A DNA stretch of 48,227 nt from Candidatus Aenigmatarchaeota archaeon (GCA_016202815.1 JACQNZ010000002.1:1-48227); one strand, 5' to 3'; numbered from the stretch's first letter, positions 32,604-40,343 are shown. Made by a program: numbers and translations. The notes: generated by a model from the sequence alone, not told the origin.

Positions 32604-33671
32604 TCAAAACTCCCTCTCGATGAGAAAGCTTGCAAACATCTTCAGTCTTTTCCTGGCCTCCGATTCGGCAAGCGTCTTCTCAACCTTCTTCCAGGAATTT
32701 TCAACTATTTTCCTTGCGTAATTCTTGGCATACTCTATCGAGTTGTATCTCTTGATTATATTGATGGCTTCCTGTAAAAGCTTCGGGTCGCTTGTGTGCA
32801 TGTCCAGGATTTGCGGCAGCCTTTTTTTGTCGGTTTTATCCGCGTCCTGCAATGCGTGTATTACAAGCAGCGTGCGCTTCCCTTCCCTGATGTCCTCGCC
32901 AAACTCTTTACCCAATTTCTCGTCCGCGGCTATGTTGAGTATGTCATCCTGTATTTGGAACGCGACGCCGATGCTCTCCGCAAACTCAGCAACTTTTTCA
33001 ATGTCGTCGTCTTTCGCGTCCGCTATTATAGCGCCGATCTTCGCCGCCAGCCTCGCCAGCGCTCCGGTCTTGTAAGCGCACATCTGAAGGTATTTTTTTT
33101 CTGTTATATCCTCAGGCGCGCCGCCCTTGTGCCAAATGATGTCCAGCGCCTGCCCGAAACTGACGTTTATCATTTCCTGGGTTACTGCGTCGTAAATTTT
33201 TCTTGCCTTCCTGTCCGGTATTTTATTATTTTTCAATATGGCCAGTAACGGGAGGAAATACATGGCATTGCTTACGTTGATCGCTATGTCAACACCGAAA
33301 ATCTTGTGCAGCGCAGGCTTACCGCGCCTCATCCCGCTGCTGTCTTCTATGTCATCCGCCACAAGCGTGCCGTTGTGTATCACTTCCGGTATCACGGCAA
33401 GGTCCAAGGCTTCTTCGCGCTTCGCGCCAAAAGCTTCGGCTACGAGCAACAGCAACACAGGCCTCCATCTCTTGCCGCCCCTGTCCAGGAATTCCCATAT
33501 AGGTTCTGTGACGCTTTTCGTGGCTGAAACCGGGCTGTTTTCATATCCTGGTTTACCAAGCGTAAATCGCATTGATGCCTCGTCGTATTTCCGCGGTATC
33601 CATTTCTCTATTCTTTTGTCTATTAGCGGCTTCAGCCCTTCAAGGAAGGCTTCGATCGTTTCGCCTTTCAT
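32604..33671 (-). CDS. Geranylgeranyl diphosphate synthase (polyprenyl synthetase)
   Basis: The 355-residue protein has the first Asp-rich motif in VADDIEDSSGMRRGKPALH, the second in AFQIQDDILNI, and GGKRWRPVLLLL near the N-terminus. Archaeal enzymes of this type make the C15/C20 prenyl diphosphates used in ether lipids. The first motif DDIED has the spacing of the DDxxD signature; chain length is not readable here. ATG 33671 is chosen over TTG 33674 because TATA-like TTTTAAG lies about 25 nt upstream. It shares a divergent promoter region with the KaiC-like gene at 33749 and is first in the IDI-2 operon. Confidence 0.93.
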   Translation of the reverse strand: MKGETIEAFLEGLKPLIDKRIEKWIPRKYDEASMRFTLGKPGYENSPVSATKSVTEPIWEFLDRGGKRWRPVLLLLVAEAFGAKREEALDLAVIPEVIHNGTLVADDIEDSSGMRRGKPALHKIFGVDIAINVSNAMYFLPLLAILKNNKIPDRKARKIYDAVTQEMINVSFGQALDIIWHKGGAPEDITEKKYLQMCAYKTGALARLAAKIGAIIADAKDDDIEKVAEFAESIGVAFQIQDDILNIAADEKLGKEFGEDIREGKRTLLVIHALQDADKTDKKRLPQILDMHTSDPKLLQEAINIIKRYNSIEYAKNYARKIVENSWKKVEKTLAESEARKRLKMFASFLIEREF

Positions 33672-33748
33672 CAAAAATTATTGAAATTGCAGGCTTAAAA
33701 TGGTGTGGTTGCGAAAGACTTTTATTAACCGTAACCGAACTAATATCA

Positions 33749-34429
33749 ATGCCGATAACAAGAATCAAGACCGGAGTCCAGGGTTTGGACGAATTGATCG
33801 AAGGCGGCCTGATACCCGGTTCCGCTGTCCTGATAGCTGGCCACACGGGCGCTGGAAAGACGCTGTTATCAATGCAATTCTTATGGGCCGGCCTTCAAAA
33901 AGGCGAGCCGGGAGTATACATATCCTTTGAGCAGACGCCGGAAGAGTTGAAGGACGACGCCATAATATTCGGCTGGAATTTCGACGCATACGAAAGAAAG
34001 GGCATGTGCAGGATACTTTATTACAACCCGTTCGAGGTCGCCGATGTGAACAAGATCGTGATTGACGAGATAAACAAGGTCCGCGCGAAGCGCCTCGTGA
34101 TAGACTCTACATCTGTATTGGCCATGTACCTGAACGATGAGTTTAAGGTGCGCGAAAAATTGTACAAGCTTATCGAGAAGTTGAAACAGACGGGCTGCAC
34201 CATATTGATGACCTCCGAAATACTGGAAGAGTCAAAAGGCTTCTCGCGCTACGGCGTGGAGGAATTCGTCGCAGACGCGGTCATAGTGCTGAATTACATA
34301 GGCGTGGGCGGCGAATTCGCGAGGGGTCTCACAATAAGGAAAATGAGGCGAACAAATCATTACAAGGATGTCGTGCCGTTCGAGGTAACAAAAGACGGCC
34401 TGTTGGTTGAGAAAAACAAACTGTCCTAG
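33749..34429 (+). CDS. KaiC/RadA-like single-domain RecA-fold ATPase
   Basis: The 226-residue protein begins MPITRIKTGVQGLDELIEGGLIPG, typical of archaeal KaiC-like ATPases. The Walker A box GHTGAGKT is at 31-38, YISFEQTPEEL follows, and Walker B is in RLVIDSTSVLAM. Such single-domain proteins are widespread in archaea with mostly unknown roles, often signalling. TATA-like CTTTTATTAACC near 33718-33728 precedes ATG 33749 by about 25-30 nt. Its stop overlaps by 4 nt that of the convergent V4R gene; KaiC-like ATPases and V4R proteins may act together, which is inference. Confidence 0.88.
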   Translation: MPITRIKTGVQGLDELIEGGLIPGSAVLIAGHTGAGKTLLSMQFLWAGLQKGEPGVYISFEQTPEELKDDAIIFGWNFDAYERKGMCRILYYNPFEVADVNKIVIDEINKVRAKRLVIDSTSVLAMYLNDEFKVREKLYKLIEKLKQTGCTILMTSEILEESKGFSRYGVEEFVADAVIVLNYIGVGGEFARGLTIRKMRRTNHYKDVVPFEVTKDGLLVEKNKLS

Positions 34430-34980
34430 AGTAACACTTGCTTTTTGAGAAGGTCGGGGAAGTTTCCTGAAAGATAATCCTTGTTTGCTGTAATGAACTC
34501 GCAAACCGTGTCGCCTGCTGAAATGCACTTGGTCTCTATGCAGTCCATATCCGCGCCGTACACGCGGGACGCGCCGCCGGCGAGAAAGCCTCTGTTAGTA
34601 TGGCATACCGCTTCCGAAGACTTGCCGTATTCAAGGGCCATCGCGGAATTTTTTATCCTGAATATGGCAAGCTTGTTTTGCATGTCATTTTTCACTATTT
34701 CGAGATCGCCCCATCCGCCGAGGTTGAACGTGTTTATCAGGAGTTCCTCAAGTTTCTGCACGCTGTCCAGTTTGAATGATTTTATCAGCGCCTCCGCAAA
34801 ATCCACGCCGCCTTCCTTTGCCCCGTAATAAAGGTATTTTTTAGCCTCAGGGGCGTTTTTTGTTATGCTGGTTATCACCTTCACAGGTATGATCATGAAC
34901 CTGTGGGTTAGAATTGTGAGCGAACCTTTCTCCATCTTAAACTGCCCTGTGAAAAGCAGTTTTTTGGCAAACTCGAACAT
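34426..34980 (-). CDS. V4R (4-vinyl reductase) domain protein
   Basis: The 184-residue protein has a C-terminal V4R domain: LEELLINTFNLGGWGDLEIV, AVCHTNRGFLAGGASRVYG and CIETKCISAGDTVCEFI, with conserved Cys residues. V4R domains bind small hydrophobic ligands and occur in sensors and tetrapyrrole proteins. The N-terminal 60 residues (FAKKLLFTGQFKMEKGSLTILTHRFMIIP) match archaeal V4R proteins. ATG 34980 is chosen because a TATA-like CTTTTAACC is about 27 nt upstream. It overlaps the KaiC-like gene tail to tail. Confidence 0.8.
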   Translation of the reverse strand: MFEFAKKLLFTGQFKMEKGSLTILTHRFMIIPVKVITSITKNAPEAKKYLYYGAKEGGVDFAEALIKSFKLDSVQKLEELLINTFNLGGWGDLEIVKNDMQNKLAIFRIKNSAMALEYGKSSEAVCHTNRGFLAGGASRVYGADMDCIETKCISAGDTVCEFITANKDYLSGNFPDLLKKQVLL

Positions 34981-35017
34981 GACACCCTGAACATAGTTGT
35001 TGCGGCAGGTTAAAAGG

Positions 35018-35950
35018 TTAGATGCGCAATGTGCTTTTGAATGTCCGGAACTTTTCCCGTATTTCCGGGCTGGTATCTGCGCGCACGTGATCCCAGTAAG
35101 ATGTGCTGAACTTGGCTGCATTATGGTTGGCCAGCCTGAACACATATTCTATCCTGCTGTATCTCCGGAAATTGTTTCTTATCATCAGTTTCCAAGAGGG
35201 ATGCAGGTTGCCCGAGCTCAATATTGCCGCAGCCTCGGATTTCAGCTTCGGAACAAAGGACGTCAAAAGAAACTCGTTCATGTCCACGAACCTGCTGTCA
35301 GGCTCCTTGACGAGTTTGGGAAGTTCACTCCTGTCTATGCCAAATTTTTGGAGCAGTGCCTCGGGAAAATAATAAACACCCCTGGCGCTGTCCTCGTGAA
35401 GGTCGCGTAAATTGTTATAAAACTGGTCCAAAGTTCCGAGAATGCCCGCCTCTTTGTGGTGTTCTTTTGGTTTGAAAGGAAAGGCCTGGAAAAATGTTCC
35501 TGATAAGCCGTACAAGGCCTTTTCGTATTCTTCCATGTCCCCGATAATAATGCCAGGCCGCGTGTATTTTTCCAAGGATGTCAGGTAAAGGTCCCATGTT
35601 GTTAAATCGGATTCAACCAGGCCTTCGTCTTTCCAAAGCTCCTGCAGTTCCGAGAATAGGGTCGTATGTTCCGAATCCTCGACAGGTTCGCCTGACCTGG
35701 CTTTTTTCCAATCAGCTAAAAACCTGGAAAATGTGTAAGCCGTGTTGCCTGCCTGCAGCCTGTCGCGTTCAAGCAACCTGTCAGCCAGCCTGACCCAATG
35801 AAGGACGGAAATCCATCTTTTCGTGTCGCCTTCCGGTAGTTGCATTATCCACGCCGCATTATCCTCGTCTTTTAGGGAATCGTCCGTCTGGTTGTAAGAT
35901 TTGGAGGATGCTATATAATCAGAAATAGTCTTGTCGTTTTCGGTCTGCAT
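35018..35950 (-). CDS. Divergent squalene/phytoene-synthase-like protein
   Basis: The 310-residue, largely helical protein has LHWVRLADRLLERD where the first Asp motif would lie and LDQFYNNLRDLHEDSARGVYYFPEALLQKFGI, which closely matches the second motif region of squalene/phytoene synthases (LRDLxEDxxxGxxYxP). The first motif is atypical (DRLLERD rather than DDxxD), so activity may differ or be lost. ATG 35950 is chosen because TATA-like TTTTTTAAACC is about 25 nt upstream; a TTG at 35968 extends the frame. Together with the synthase at 30531 the window has two family members. Confidence 0.6.
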   Translation of the reverse strand: MQTENDKTISDYIASSKSYNQTDDSLKDEDNAAWIMQLPEGDTKRWISVLHWVRLADRLLERDRLQAGNTAYTFSRFLADWKKARSGEPVEDSEHTTLFSELQELWKDEGLVESDLTTWDLYLTSLEKYTRPGIIIGDMEEYEKALYGLSGTFFQAFPFKPKEHHKEAGILGTLDQFYNNLRDLHEDSARGVYYFPEALLQKFGIDRSELPKLVKEPDSRFVDMNEFLLTSFVPKLKSEAAAILSSGNLHPSWKLMIRNNFRRYSRIEYVFRLANHNAAKFSTSYWDHVRADTSPEIREKFRTFKSTLRI

Positions 35951-36005
35951 TGGAATAATTTGTGCCAAGGTTTAAAAAAGCGCGCTTAAATCCGAAGCCG
36001 CAACG

Positions 36006-36767
36006 TCAGCCCGCTTCCATCCTTTCCAGGACAGATTTTGATATGTAAGCCTCATGGTGCGTATAGTTCCTGTCCAGGTCTATGATGAACGGAAGCTCGG
36101 ATTTGTTGGCTTTTTCCAGGCCTTTAATCGCTGCGAGCAGCCTTTCCCATTTGACGTCTCCGACGCCTATGATAAACCCGCCCTTGCCCAGCTTCGCCAC
36201 ATAGTCCGATGCGTGGAAAGACCTTACGTTGCGCTGGTATTTTTCCATGAATTTTTCAACAGAAACGCCCTGTGAGCACAGGTAAGACGTTTCGACCTGT
36301 ATTCCCAGGGGCGACTTTGTGCTGTCTATGAAGCCCTGGAACTCCGAAGCGTTTTCCAGTATCCGGCTTTCCGGGTCCGCGTGCGTTTCAAGGACAACCC
36401 GCACAGCCCTGGGTTTCAGCAAAGATATTTTTAAGTTGCTCTCTGCGCGTCGGCGGTTGCTGCTGAACGACGGCATTGATATGCTCACCGACTTGATGCC
36501 CAGGGCGTTGGCAATCTCGACATGCTTGTCCACGTATTTTTCAAATTCCGCGGCCTCGTCGTACGAATCAAGGTTGAAGCCCCTCGTCCTGTTTAGGTGG
36601 ATCGAAATTGGCTTTATCCTCGCGCCTTTGAACGCTTCCAGGTTTTTCTCATTGATAACGCTATCAGTTAGCTCGACGAATTGGAAGCCCAGTAATTCGC
36701 ATTCCCTGAGCCAAACGCCAAAATCAGAATGGCGCACCCAGTTATTCGCAGAAACGGCGATTCTCAT
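36006..36767 (-). CDS. TIM-barrel protein, xylose-isomerase-like (AP endonuclease 2 fold)
   Basis: The 253-residue protein shows the sugar isomerase/epimerase fold: MRIAVSANNWVRHSDFGVWLRECELLGFQFVEL, SIHLNRTRGFNL, a Glu in RVVLETHADPES, QVETSYLCSQG, SFHASDYVAKLGKGGFIIGVGDV, and FIIDLDRNY. The Glu/His/Asp metal ligands of the superfamily appear present. The substrate is unknown. ATG 36767 is used since it gives the usual barrel start and a TATA-like CTTAAGTTTAAC is about 25 nt upstream. It is divergent from the toxin-antitoxin pair. Confidence 0.7.
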   Translation of the reverse strand: MRIAVSANNWVRHSDFGVWLRECELLGFQFVELTDSVINEKNLEAFKGARIKPISIHLNRTRGFNLDSYDEAAEFEKYVDKHVEIANALGIKSVSISMPSFSSNRRRAESNLKISLLKPRAVRVVLETHADPESRILENASEFQGFIDSTKSPLGIQVETSYLCSQGVSVEKFMEKYQRNVRSFHASDYVAKLGKGGFIIGVGDVKWERLLAAIKGLEKANKSELPFIIDLDRNYTHHEAYISKSVLERMEAG

Positions 36768-36848
36768 GCTTACAGATGAATTGTTAAACTTAAGCACTTT
36801 GCGATGCCACTTCCAAACAAATATTCACGAATAAAAGCCTTAAGTATT

Positions 36849-36867
36849 AGTTATACTATGTATAACT
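36849..36867. promoter_or_regulatory. Palindrome abutting the VapB start codon
   Basis: AGTTATAC (36849-36856) and GTATAACT (36860-36867) form a perfect inverted repeat around TAT, ending at the base before ATG 36868. This is the expected place for an AbrB-type antitoxin to bind and repress its own operon; it covers a probable leaderless transcription start. Confidence 0.65.
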
Positions 36868-37092
36868 ATGCAGATAGTGGAGGTGAGGGCAAAGAAATGG
36901 GGAAATTCGCTGGGCTTGCTCATACCCAAGGATGTCGCTGAAAAGGAAAAGATCAAGGAAAACCAAAAATTGGATATAATCATCATACCAAAGACAAGGA
37001 CGCTGGAAAAAACTTTTGGCATGGTAAAGGTGTGGAAAAAGCCGGCGCAGCAGATTAAGGACGAGATCAGGCGCGAATTGCATGACGGATAA
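36868..37092 (+). CDS. vapB: VapB-type antitoxin (SpoVT/AbrB fold)
   Basis: The 74-residue protein begins MQIVEVRAKKWGNSLGLLIPKDVAEKEKI, the swapped-hairpin AbrB DNA-binding fold of VapB/MazE antitoxins. The C-terminal half (KTFGMVKVWKKPAQQIKDEIRREL) would wrap the toxin. It overlaps the PIN toxin gene by 11 nt, so expression is coupled. The palindrome directly before its start fits autorepression. Confidence 0.9.
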   Translation: MQIVEVRAKKWGNSLGLLIPKDVAEKEKIKENQKLDIIIIPKTRTLEKTFGMVKVWKKPAQQIKDEIRRELHDG

Positions 37093-37453
37093 AGCTTATT
37101 TTTTCGATTCTTATGCTGTGGTAGAAATGATCAAAGGAAATCCTAATTACATGGGGTATAGGAAATGCGAAGCGGTATTGACAAAACTGGTCCTGTTCGA
37201 GGTTTACTTCAAACTCATCAAAGAGTTCGCAGAGGCCGACGCCAATAAGTTCTTGGTAGAATCCTATAATTTGGCGGTTGACTTTAATCCGGATGTCATA
37301 AAATACGCCGCGAAATTCAGATTGGACAACATGAACAAAAACCTATCGATGACCGACTGTATAGGTTATGTACTGGCAAAGACCCTGGGAATTAAATTCC
37401 TGACAGGCGACCAACAATTCAGGGGTGTGGAAAACGTGGAATTCGTGAAATAA
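37082..37453 (+). CDS. vapC: VapC-type PIN-domain toxin
   Basis: The 123-residue protein has the PIN-domain acidic residues: Asp in YFFDSYAVVEMIKGN, Glu in LVLFEVYFKL, Asp in LSMTDCIGYVLAKTLGIKFLTGDQQF. VapC toxins cleave RNA, usually tRNA or rRNA, until bound by VapB. The start ATG 37082 lies within the antitoxin gene, so translation is coupled. All catalytic positions appear intact. Confidence 0.92.
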   Translation: MTDKAYFFDSYAVVEMIKGNPNYMGYRKCEAVLTKLVLFEVYFKLIKEFAEADANKFLVESYNLAVDFNPDVIKYAAKFRLDNMNKNLSMTDCIGYVLAKTLGIKFLTGDQQFRGVENVEFVK

Positions 37454-37465
37454 CTCTGGGTGTCG

Positions 37466-37480
37466 AATATGATGCATATT
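37466..37480. promoter_or_regulatory. Inverted repeat upstream of the HicB-like gene
   Basis: AATATG (37466-37471) and CATATT (37475-37480) flank ATG. The site lies about 55 nt before the HicB-like start, between vapC and that gene, and could be the operator of the hicBA pair. Confidence 0.35.
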
Positions 37481-37534
37481 TTACAGATGCGGAAAATCGA
37501 AAATTATAACATGGGTATGTTGGTGGTGTAGAAT

Positions 37535-37948
37535 TTGACAAAAAAGTTTGTGGTTGTGGCGGAAAGAAAGGGTAAATATTATACAGCGTCTGTTGCTGGA
37601 CTGGCTTGCTGCTATGCAAAGGCGGGGACGCTCGAAAAACTATTTATCAACACACGCAAAGTCATTAAACATTATCTAAAGAACGAATACGATAATCCGA
37701 AAAGTGATTTCGTTGGCGTTAGGATATTATCATTAAACCATATTGGCAAAAAGAAGTTTGTTGTTATCATTGAAAATGATGGTAAATATTACATAGCGTA
37801 CATTCCGTCGCTGCCTGGTTGCCATACATACGCAAAAACAATCAACAAACTGATGAAATATATTAAAAAAGCTGCCAGACTTTGTTTGGATACGGGAACG
37901 GAGGTCAGGAAGACAGATTTTGTTGGCGTTTATACTATAGAGGTTTAA
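37535..37948 (+). CDS. hicB: HicB-like antitoxin with duplicated domain
   Basis: The 137-residue protein has two copies of one domain. KKFVVVAERKGKYYTASVAGL (start) corresponds to KKFVVIIENDGKYYIAYIPSLPGC (from about residue 72), and each half ends with SDFVGVRIL or TDFVGVYTI. The second half keeps the HicB-like SLPGCHTYAKT; the first half reads GLACCYAKAG. The TTG start at 37535 is preceded by GGTGGTG. One base separates its stop from the hicA ATG. HicB proteins neutralise HicA and often regulate the operon; a tandem HicB is unusual. Confidence 0.75.
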   Translation: MTKKFVVVAERKGKYYTASVAGLACCYAKAGTLEKLFINTRKVIKHYLKNEYDNPKSDFVGVRILSLNHIGKKKFVVIIENDGKYYIAYIPSLPGCHTYAKTINKLMKYIKKAARLCLDTGTEVRKTDFVGVYTIEV

Positions 37949-37949
37949 T

Positions 37950-38219
37950 ATGAGGTTAATCCCGATAGCCGCCATTAAGCTGATAAAAATTCTGGAAAAG
38001 GCCGGTTTTAAGGTTGTAAGACAGGACGGAAGCCATCTTAGGTTGATAAACCCATACGGCAGATCTACCACGGTGCCGATTCACGGCTCAAAAGAGATAT
38101 CGCCACGACTACTAAAAACGATACTCAAGGAAGCAAACATTGGCAGGGAAGAATTTTCCAGACTCTTGAGGCAGGTTTTGATTTTACTGGGAATTATGCC
38201 AAAACGCGATTCCGATTAA
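37950..38219 (+). CDS. hicA: HicA-type mRNA-interferase toxin
   Basis: The 89-residue protein has the HicA/YcfA double-stranded-RNA-binding-like fold: IKLIKILEKAGFKVVRQDGSHLRLINP with the catalytic His in GSH, then TTVPIHGSKEISPRLLKTILKEANI. It degrades mRNA when free of HicB. It begins one base after the HicB-like stop. The C-terminus is longer than usual by about 15 residues (RQVLILLGIMPKRDSD). Confidence 0.9.
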   Translation: MRLIPIAAIKLIKILEKAGFKVVRQDGSHLRLINPYGRSTTVPIHGSKEISPRLLKTILKEANIGREEFSRLLRQVLILLGIMPKRDSD

Positions 38220-38326
38220 ATGGGAATAGCCATCAATTGACGGCAGACCGATAAAAGGCTATTTATTGCCGGTCGTCCCACTTTAAAACATTAATATCTG
38301 TGCATACAATATAGCGAAGGTGAACT
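38220..38326. other. Intergenic region after hicA with hairpin
   Basis: A discontinuous hairpin pairs GACCG and ATAAA (about 38245-38256) with TTTAT and CGGTC (about 38262-38277), a possible terminator for hicA. Downstream, TTAATATC and ATACAATATAGC could be promoter elements for the AbrB-like gene; GGTGA near 38318-38323 is a ribosome-binding site. Confidence 0.35.
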
Positions 38327-38590
38327 TTGTGGCAAACAAAAATAATGGTGAATCACTTCACGCGTTTGTTGAGAAAACCGATGTTTTCTCAATTAGAAAA
38401 CCGTAGGTTTTCTAATTCTAGTTCTGCCTGTATTTCTCGTATCGACAGGAAGGGCAGGATTTTTATCCCCATAAGGCTCCGTGCTAAATTACGCCTGCTG
38501 GAAGGCACGGATATCGTTATTGCCGCGTCAGACGGCTGCTTAATTGTGTTTCCAAACGGCCAAAAATCGGGGGGCGCAGCAGATGAGTGA
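38327..38590 (+). CDS. AbrB/SpoVT-domain protein, 5' part altered by hairpins
   Basis: The C-terminal part SRIDRKGRIFIPIRLRAKLRLLEGTDIVI is an AbrB-type DNA-binding motif. The N-terminal 35 codons cover two abutting perfect palindromes (38369-38417) and look unlike a normal protein. A GTG at 38329, better spaced from the GGTGA site, opens another frame (VANKNNGESLHAFVEKTD) that stops at TAG 38404-38406 inside the second palindrome. Either the TTG-initiated frame is used, or the palindromes have frameshifted an original gene. It is probably a regulator or orphan antitoxin. Confidence 0.5.
   Translation: MWQTKIMVNHFTRLLRKPMFSQLENRRFSNSSSACISRIDRKGRIFIPIRLRAKLRLLEGTDIVIAASDGCLIVFPNGQKSGGAADE
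38369..38417 (+). repeat. Two abutting perfect hairpins in the AbrB-like gene
   Basis: TTGAGAAAAC (38369-38378) pairs with GTTTTCTCAA (38383-38392) around CGAT. AATTAGAAAACC (38391-38402) pairs with GGTTTTCTAATT (38406-38417) around GTA. The AGAAAAC core is shared by both. They lie within an open reading frame, as do the intein 2 palindromes. Confidence 0.8.
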
Positions 38591-38601
38591 TTTACTTCAC
38601 A

Positions 38602-39654
38602 ATGGCAAAACGGCTGGATATCGATGCTACGGATTTGTTACAACTGCCTATTTCCGCGTACGCAACATTCAGGGCAATAGACCAACCGCCGTTTCTATCC
38701 CCCGGTGACGCCCGCCCCAATTACCCTAAATGTTTGGCGCCTGTCCCGGATGCATATTACGGCATCGGCGGCGATAAGGAAACTTATAGGACTTTAATCT
38801 CCGTAATCGGTTTGAAAAAATACAAGGAAAGCGTCAAAGAATTCTGCGGATCCTACCCGTCGGCAATACTCTATGACGCATACCCCTATGATCTCCTTAA
38901 TCGGATAGACGGGTACGACCAGCCAAAAGACGTATGGAAAGCTTTCCGGGACCTGATGGAAAAAAAACGAAGCGAAACGGGATTGAAAATCGCCAGAAGA
39001 AGGGGTATATACCAGAGAATGGCAGAACTGGCCGGAACAAAAATCAGGTATGTAGGCGCCGACTGGCTGCTGGAAAAACCGGAATATGAAAACATTTTAT
39101 TCGGCCTCTTAAACTCCCCCTCACTGCCTGATTGGGAACCGTTGGTTCCTGCGGCACGCCGTAACAACCCGGCGTCCTTGCTCTATATGCCCATGGAAAT
39201 TGCCGAAGCGCTGGTTTTGAAGCAGGAATTTGGGGTCAGGCTTAAAATCGGCGACAAAAAAGAGAAAGGTTTCGACGGTCTGATTTATCGCGAAGATAAA
39301 GACTGGCTGTTCGCATACACGCCTCCTGCAATTACTAAAACCGGGAACAGGCCGCCTTACAGGAACGCCGACGATATTAATTTCGACATGACTTTGGAAG
39401 AGGCGGCGGTTTTTCTAAAAGATGTCATGAAACGTGCGCCCGCAAAAGACGACTACTCTTTACGACGTCCGACAGCGGAAAACCTGCAGTTTGGAGCTAT
39501 ATTGGGAGAACTAGACACAGACGCGATAGGAGGAAATTTCGATTACAGGGCTGGATGGGGCTACTTTGTCACCCTTAATGCGTTCCTTTACGTTAAAAAT
39601 GGGACCGGGTACACCAATTCTGCCGATCTTCTCGGGTGGAAAAATGGCGAATAA
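38602..39654 (+). CDS. Unrecognised protein, cyclodipeptide-synthase-like pattern
   Basis: The 350-residue protein has features recalling tRNA-dependent cyclodipeptide synthases: YYGIGGDKETY (residues 52-62) where the family has its GIS motif, a VVYxD-like ILYDAYPYDLLNRIDGY strand, ADWLLEKPEYENIL, and YMPME at 195-199 matching the catalytic YxxxE. The spacing from GIG to YxxxE (139 residues) is close to that in AlbC. The catalytic Ser position appears as Gly56, and about 120 extra C-terminal residues are present. This assignment is tentative. It overlaps the aspartate racemase gene by 11 nt. The start ATG 38602 follows the AbrB-like stop by 11 nt. Confidence 0.4.
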   Translation: MAKRLDIDATDLLQLPISAYATFRAIDQPPFLSPGDARPNYPKCLAPVPDAYYGIGGDKETYRTLISVIGLKKYKESVKEFCGSYPSAILYDAYPYDLLNRIDGYDQPKDVWKAFRDLMEKKRSETGLKIARRRGIYQRMAELAGTKIRYVGADWLLEKPEYENILFGLLNSPSLPDWEPLVPAARRNNPASLLYMPMEIAEALVLKQEFGVRLKIGDKKEKGFDGLIYREDKDWLFAYTPPAITKTGNRPPYRNADDINFDMTLEEAAVFLKDVMKRAPAKDDYSLRRPTAENLQFGAILGELDTDAIGGNFDYRAGWGYFVTLNAFLYVKNGTGYTNSADLLGWKNGE

Positions 39655-40342
39655 AAAAATCGTAGGTATTCTTGGGGGAATGGGCCCGGAAGCGACGGCG
39701 GATTTATACATGAGAATAATCAGGATTTTCCAGACAAAATATAACGCAAAATTTGATAGCGATTACCCGCAGATTATAATCAACAGCATACCGTTGCCGG
39801 ATGTTGTCGAGGCAGAAAAAATTGACGGCGTATACACATATCTGGCGAACGGTATAAAAACTCTGGAAGCCGCGGGTGTGGATTTCATAGTGATAGATTG
39901 CAATACCGTACAATTTCTGGTGCCAAGTCTCAGGGAAGACGTCACCATCCCAATAATAGGAATTCCGGAAGAAACCCTGAAAGTTGCGAAATCTTACGGC
40001 TTCAATAATGTTGGCCTATTAGCTACAAAAAACACAATAAAAATGAAGGCATTTGAAAAAGAAGCGGCCAGATTCGGCATGGCTATTTTGGTTCCGGGTC
40101 CGGAACAACAGAACGTGATCACGGATATAATTATGAACGTGCTGTCAGGGAACAGGTTTGAACAAGACAAATCAGCGCTAAGACAAATAATCAAAGAATT
40201 GGAATCCAGGGGCGCTGAGGCTATAATCGTCGGCTGCACGGATTTGCCTCTGATAATAAATAACAACGACAGCAAAGTTCTATTGTTAGATACAACTGAA
40301 GTTTTGGCACAAGCGTGCATAAGAGAGGCATTCGGTGACTAA
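39644..40342 (+). CDS. Aspartate/glutamate racemase family protein
   Basis: The 232-residue protein opens KKIVGILGGMGPEATADLYMRI, the aspartate racemase signature. Both catalytic cysteines are present: VIDCNTVQF and IIVGCTDLPL. PLPDVVEA and the GLLATKNTIK segment complete the fold. It interconverts L- and D-Asp (or Glu) without a cofactor. ATG 39644 overlaps the upstream gene by 11 nt, and HisRS starts one base after its stop, so the three are cotranscribed. Confidence 0.9.
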   Translation: MANKKIVGILGGMGPEATADLYMRIIRIFQTKYNAKFDSDYPQIIINSIPLPDVVEAEKIDGVYTYLANGIKTLEAAGVDFIVIDCNTVQFLVPSLREDVTIPIIGIPEETLKVAKSYGFNNVGLLATKNTIKMKAFEKEAARFGMAILVPGPEQQNVITDIIMNVLSGNRFEQDKSALRQIIKELESRGAEAIIVGCTDLPLIINNNDSKVLLLDTTEVLAQACIREAFGD

Positions 40343-40343
40343 T

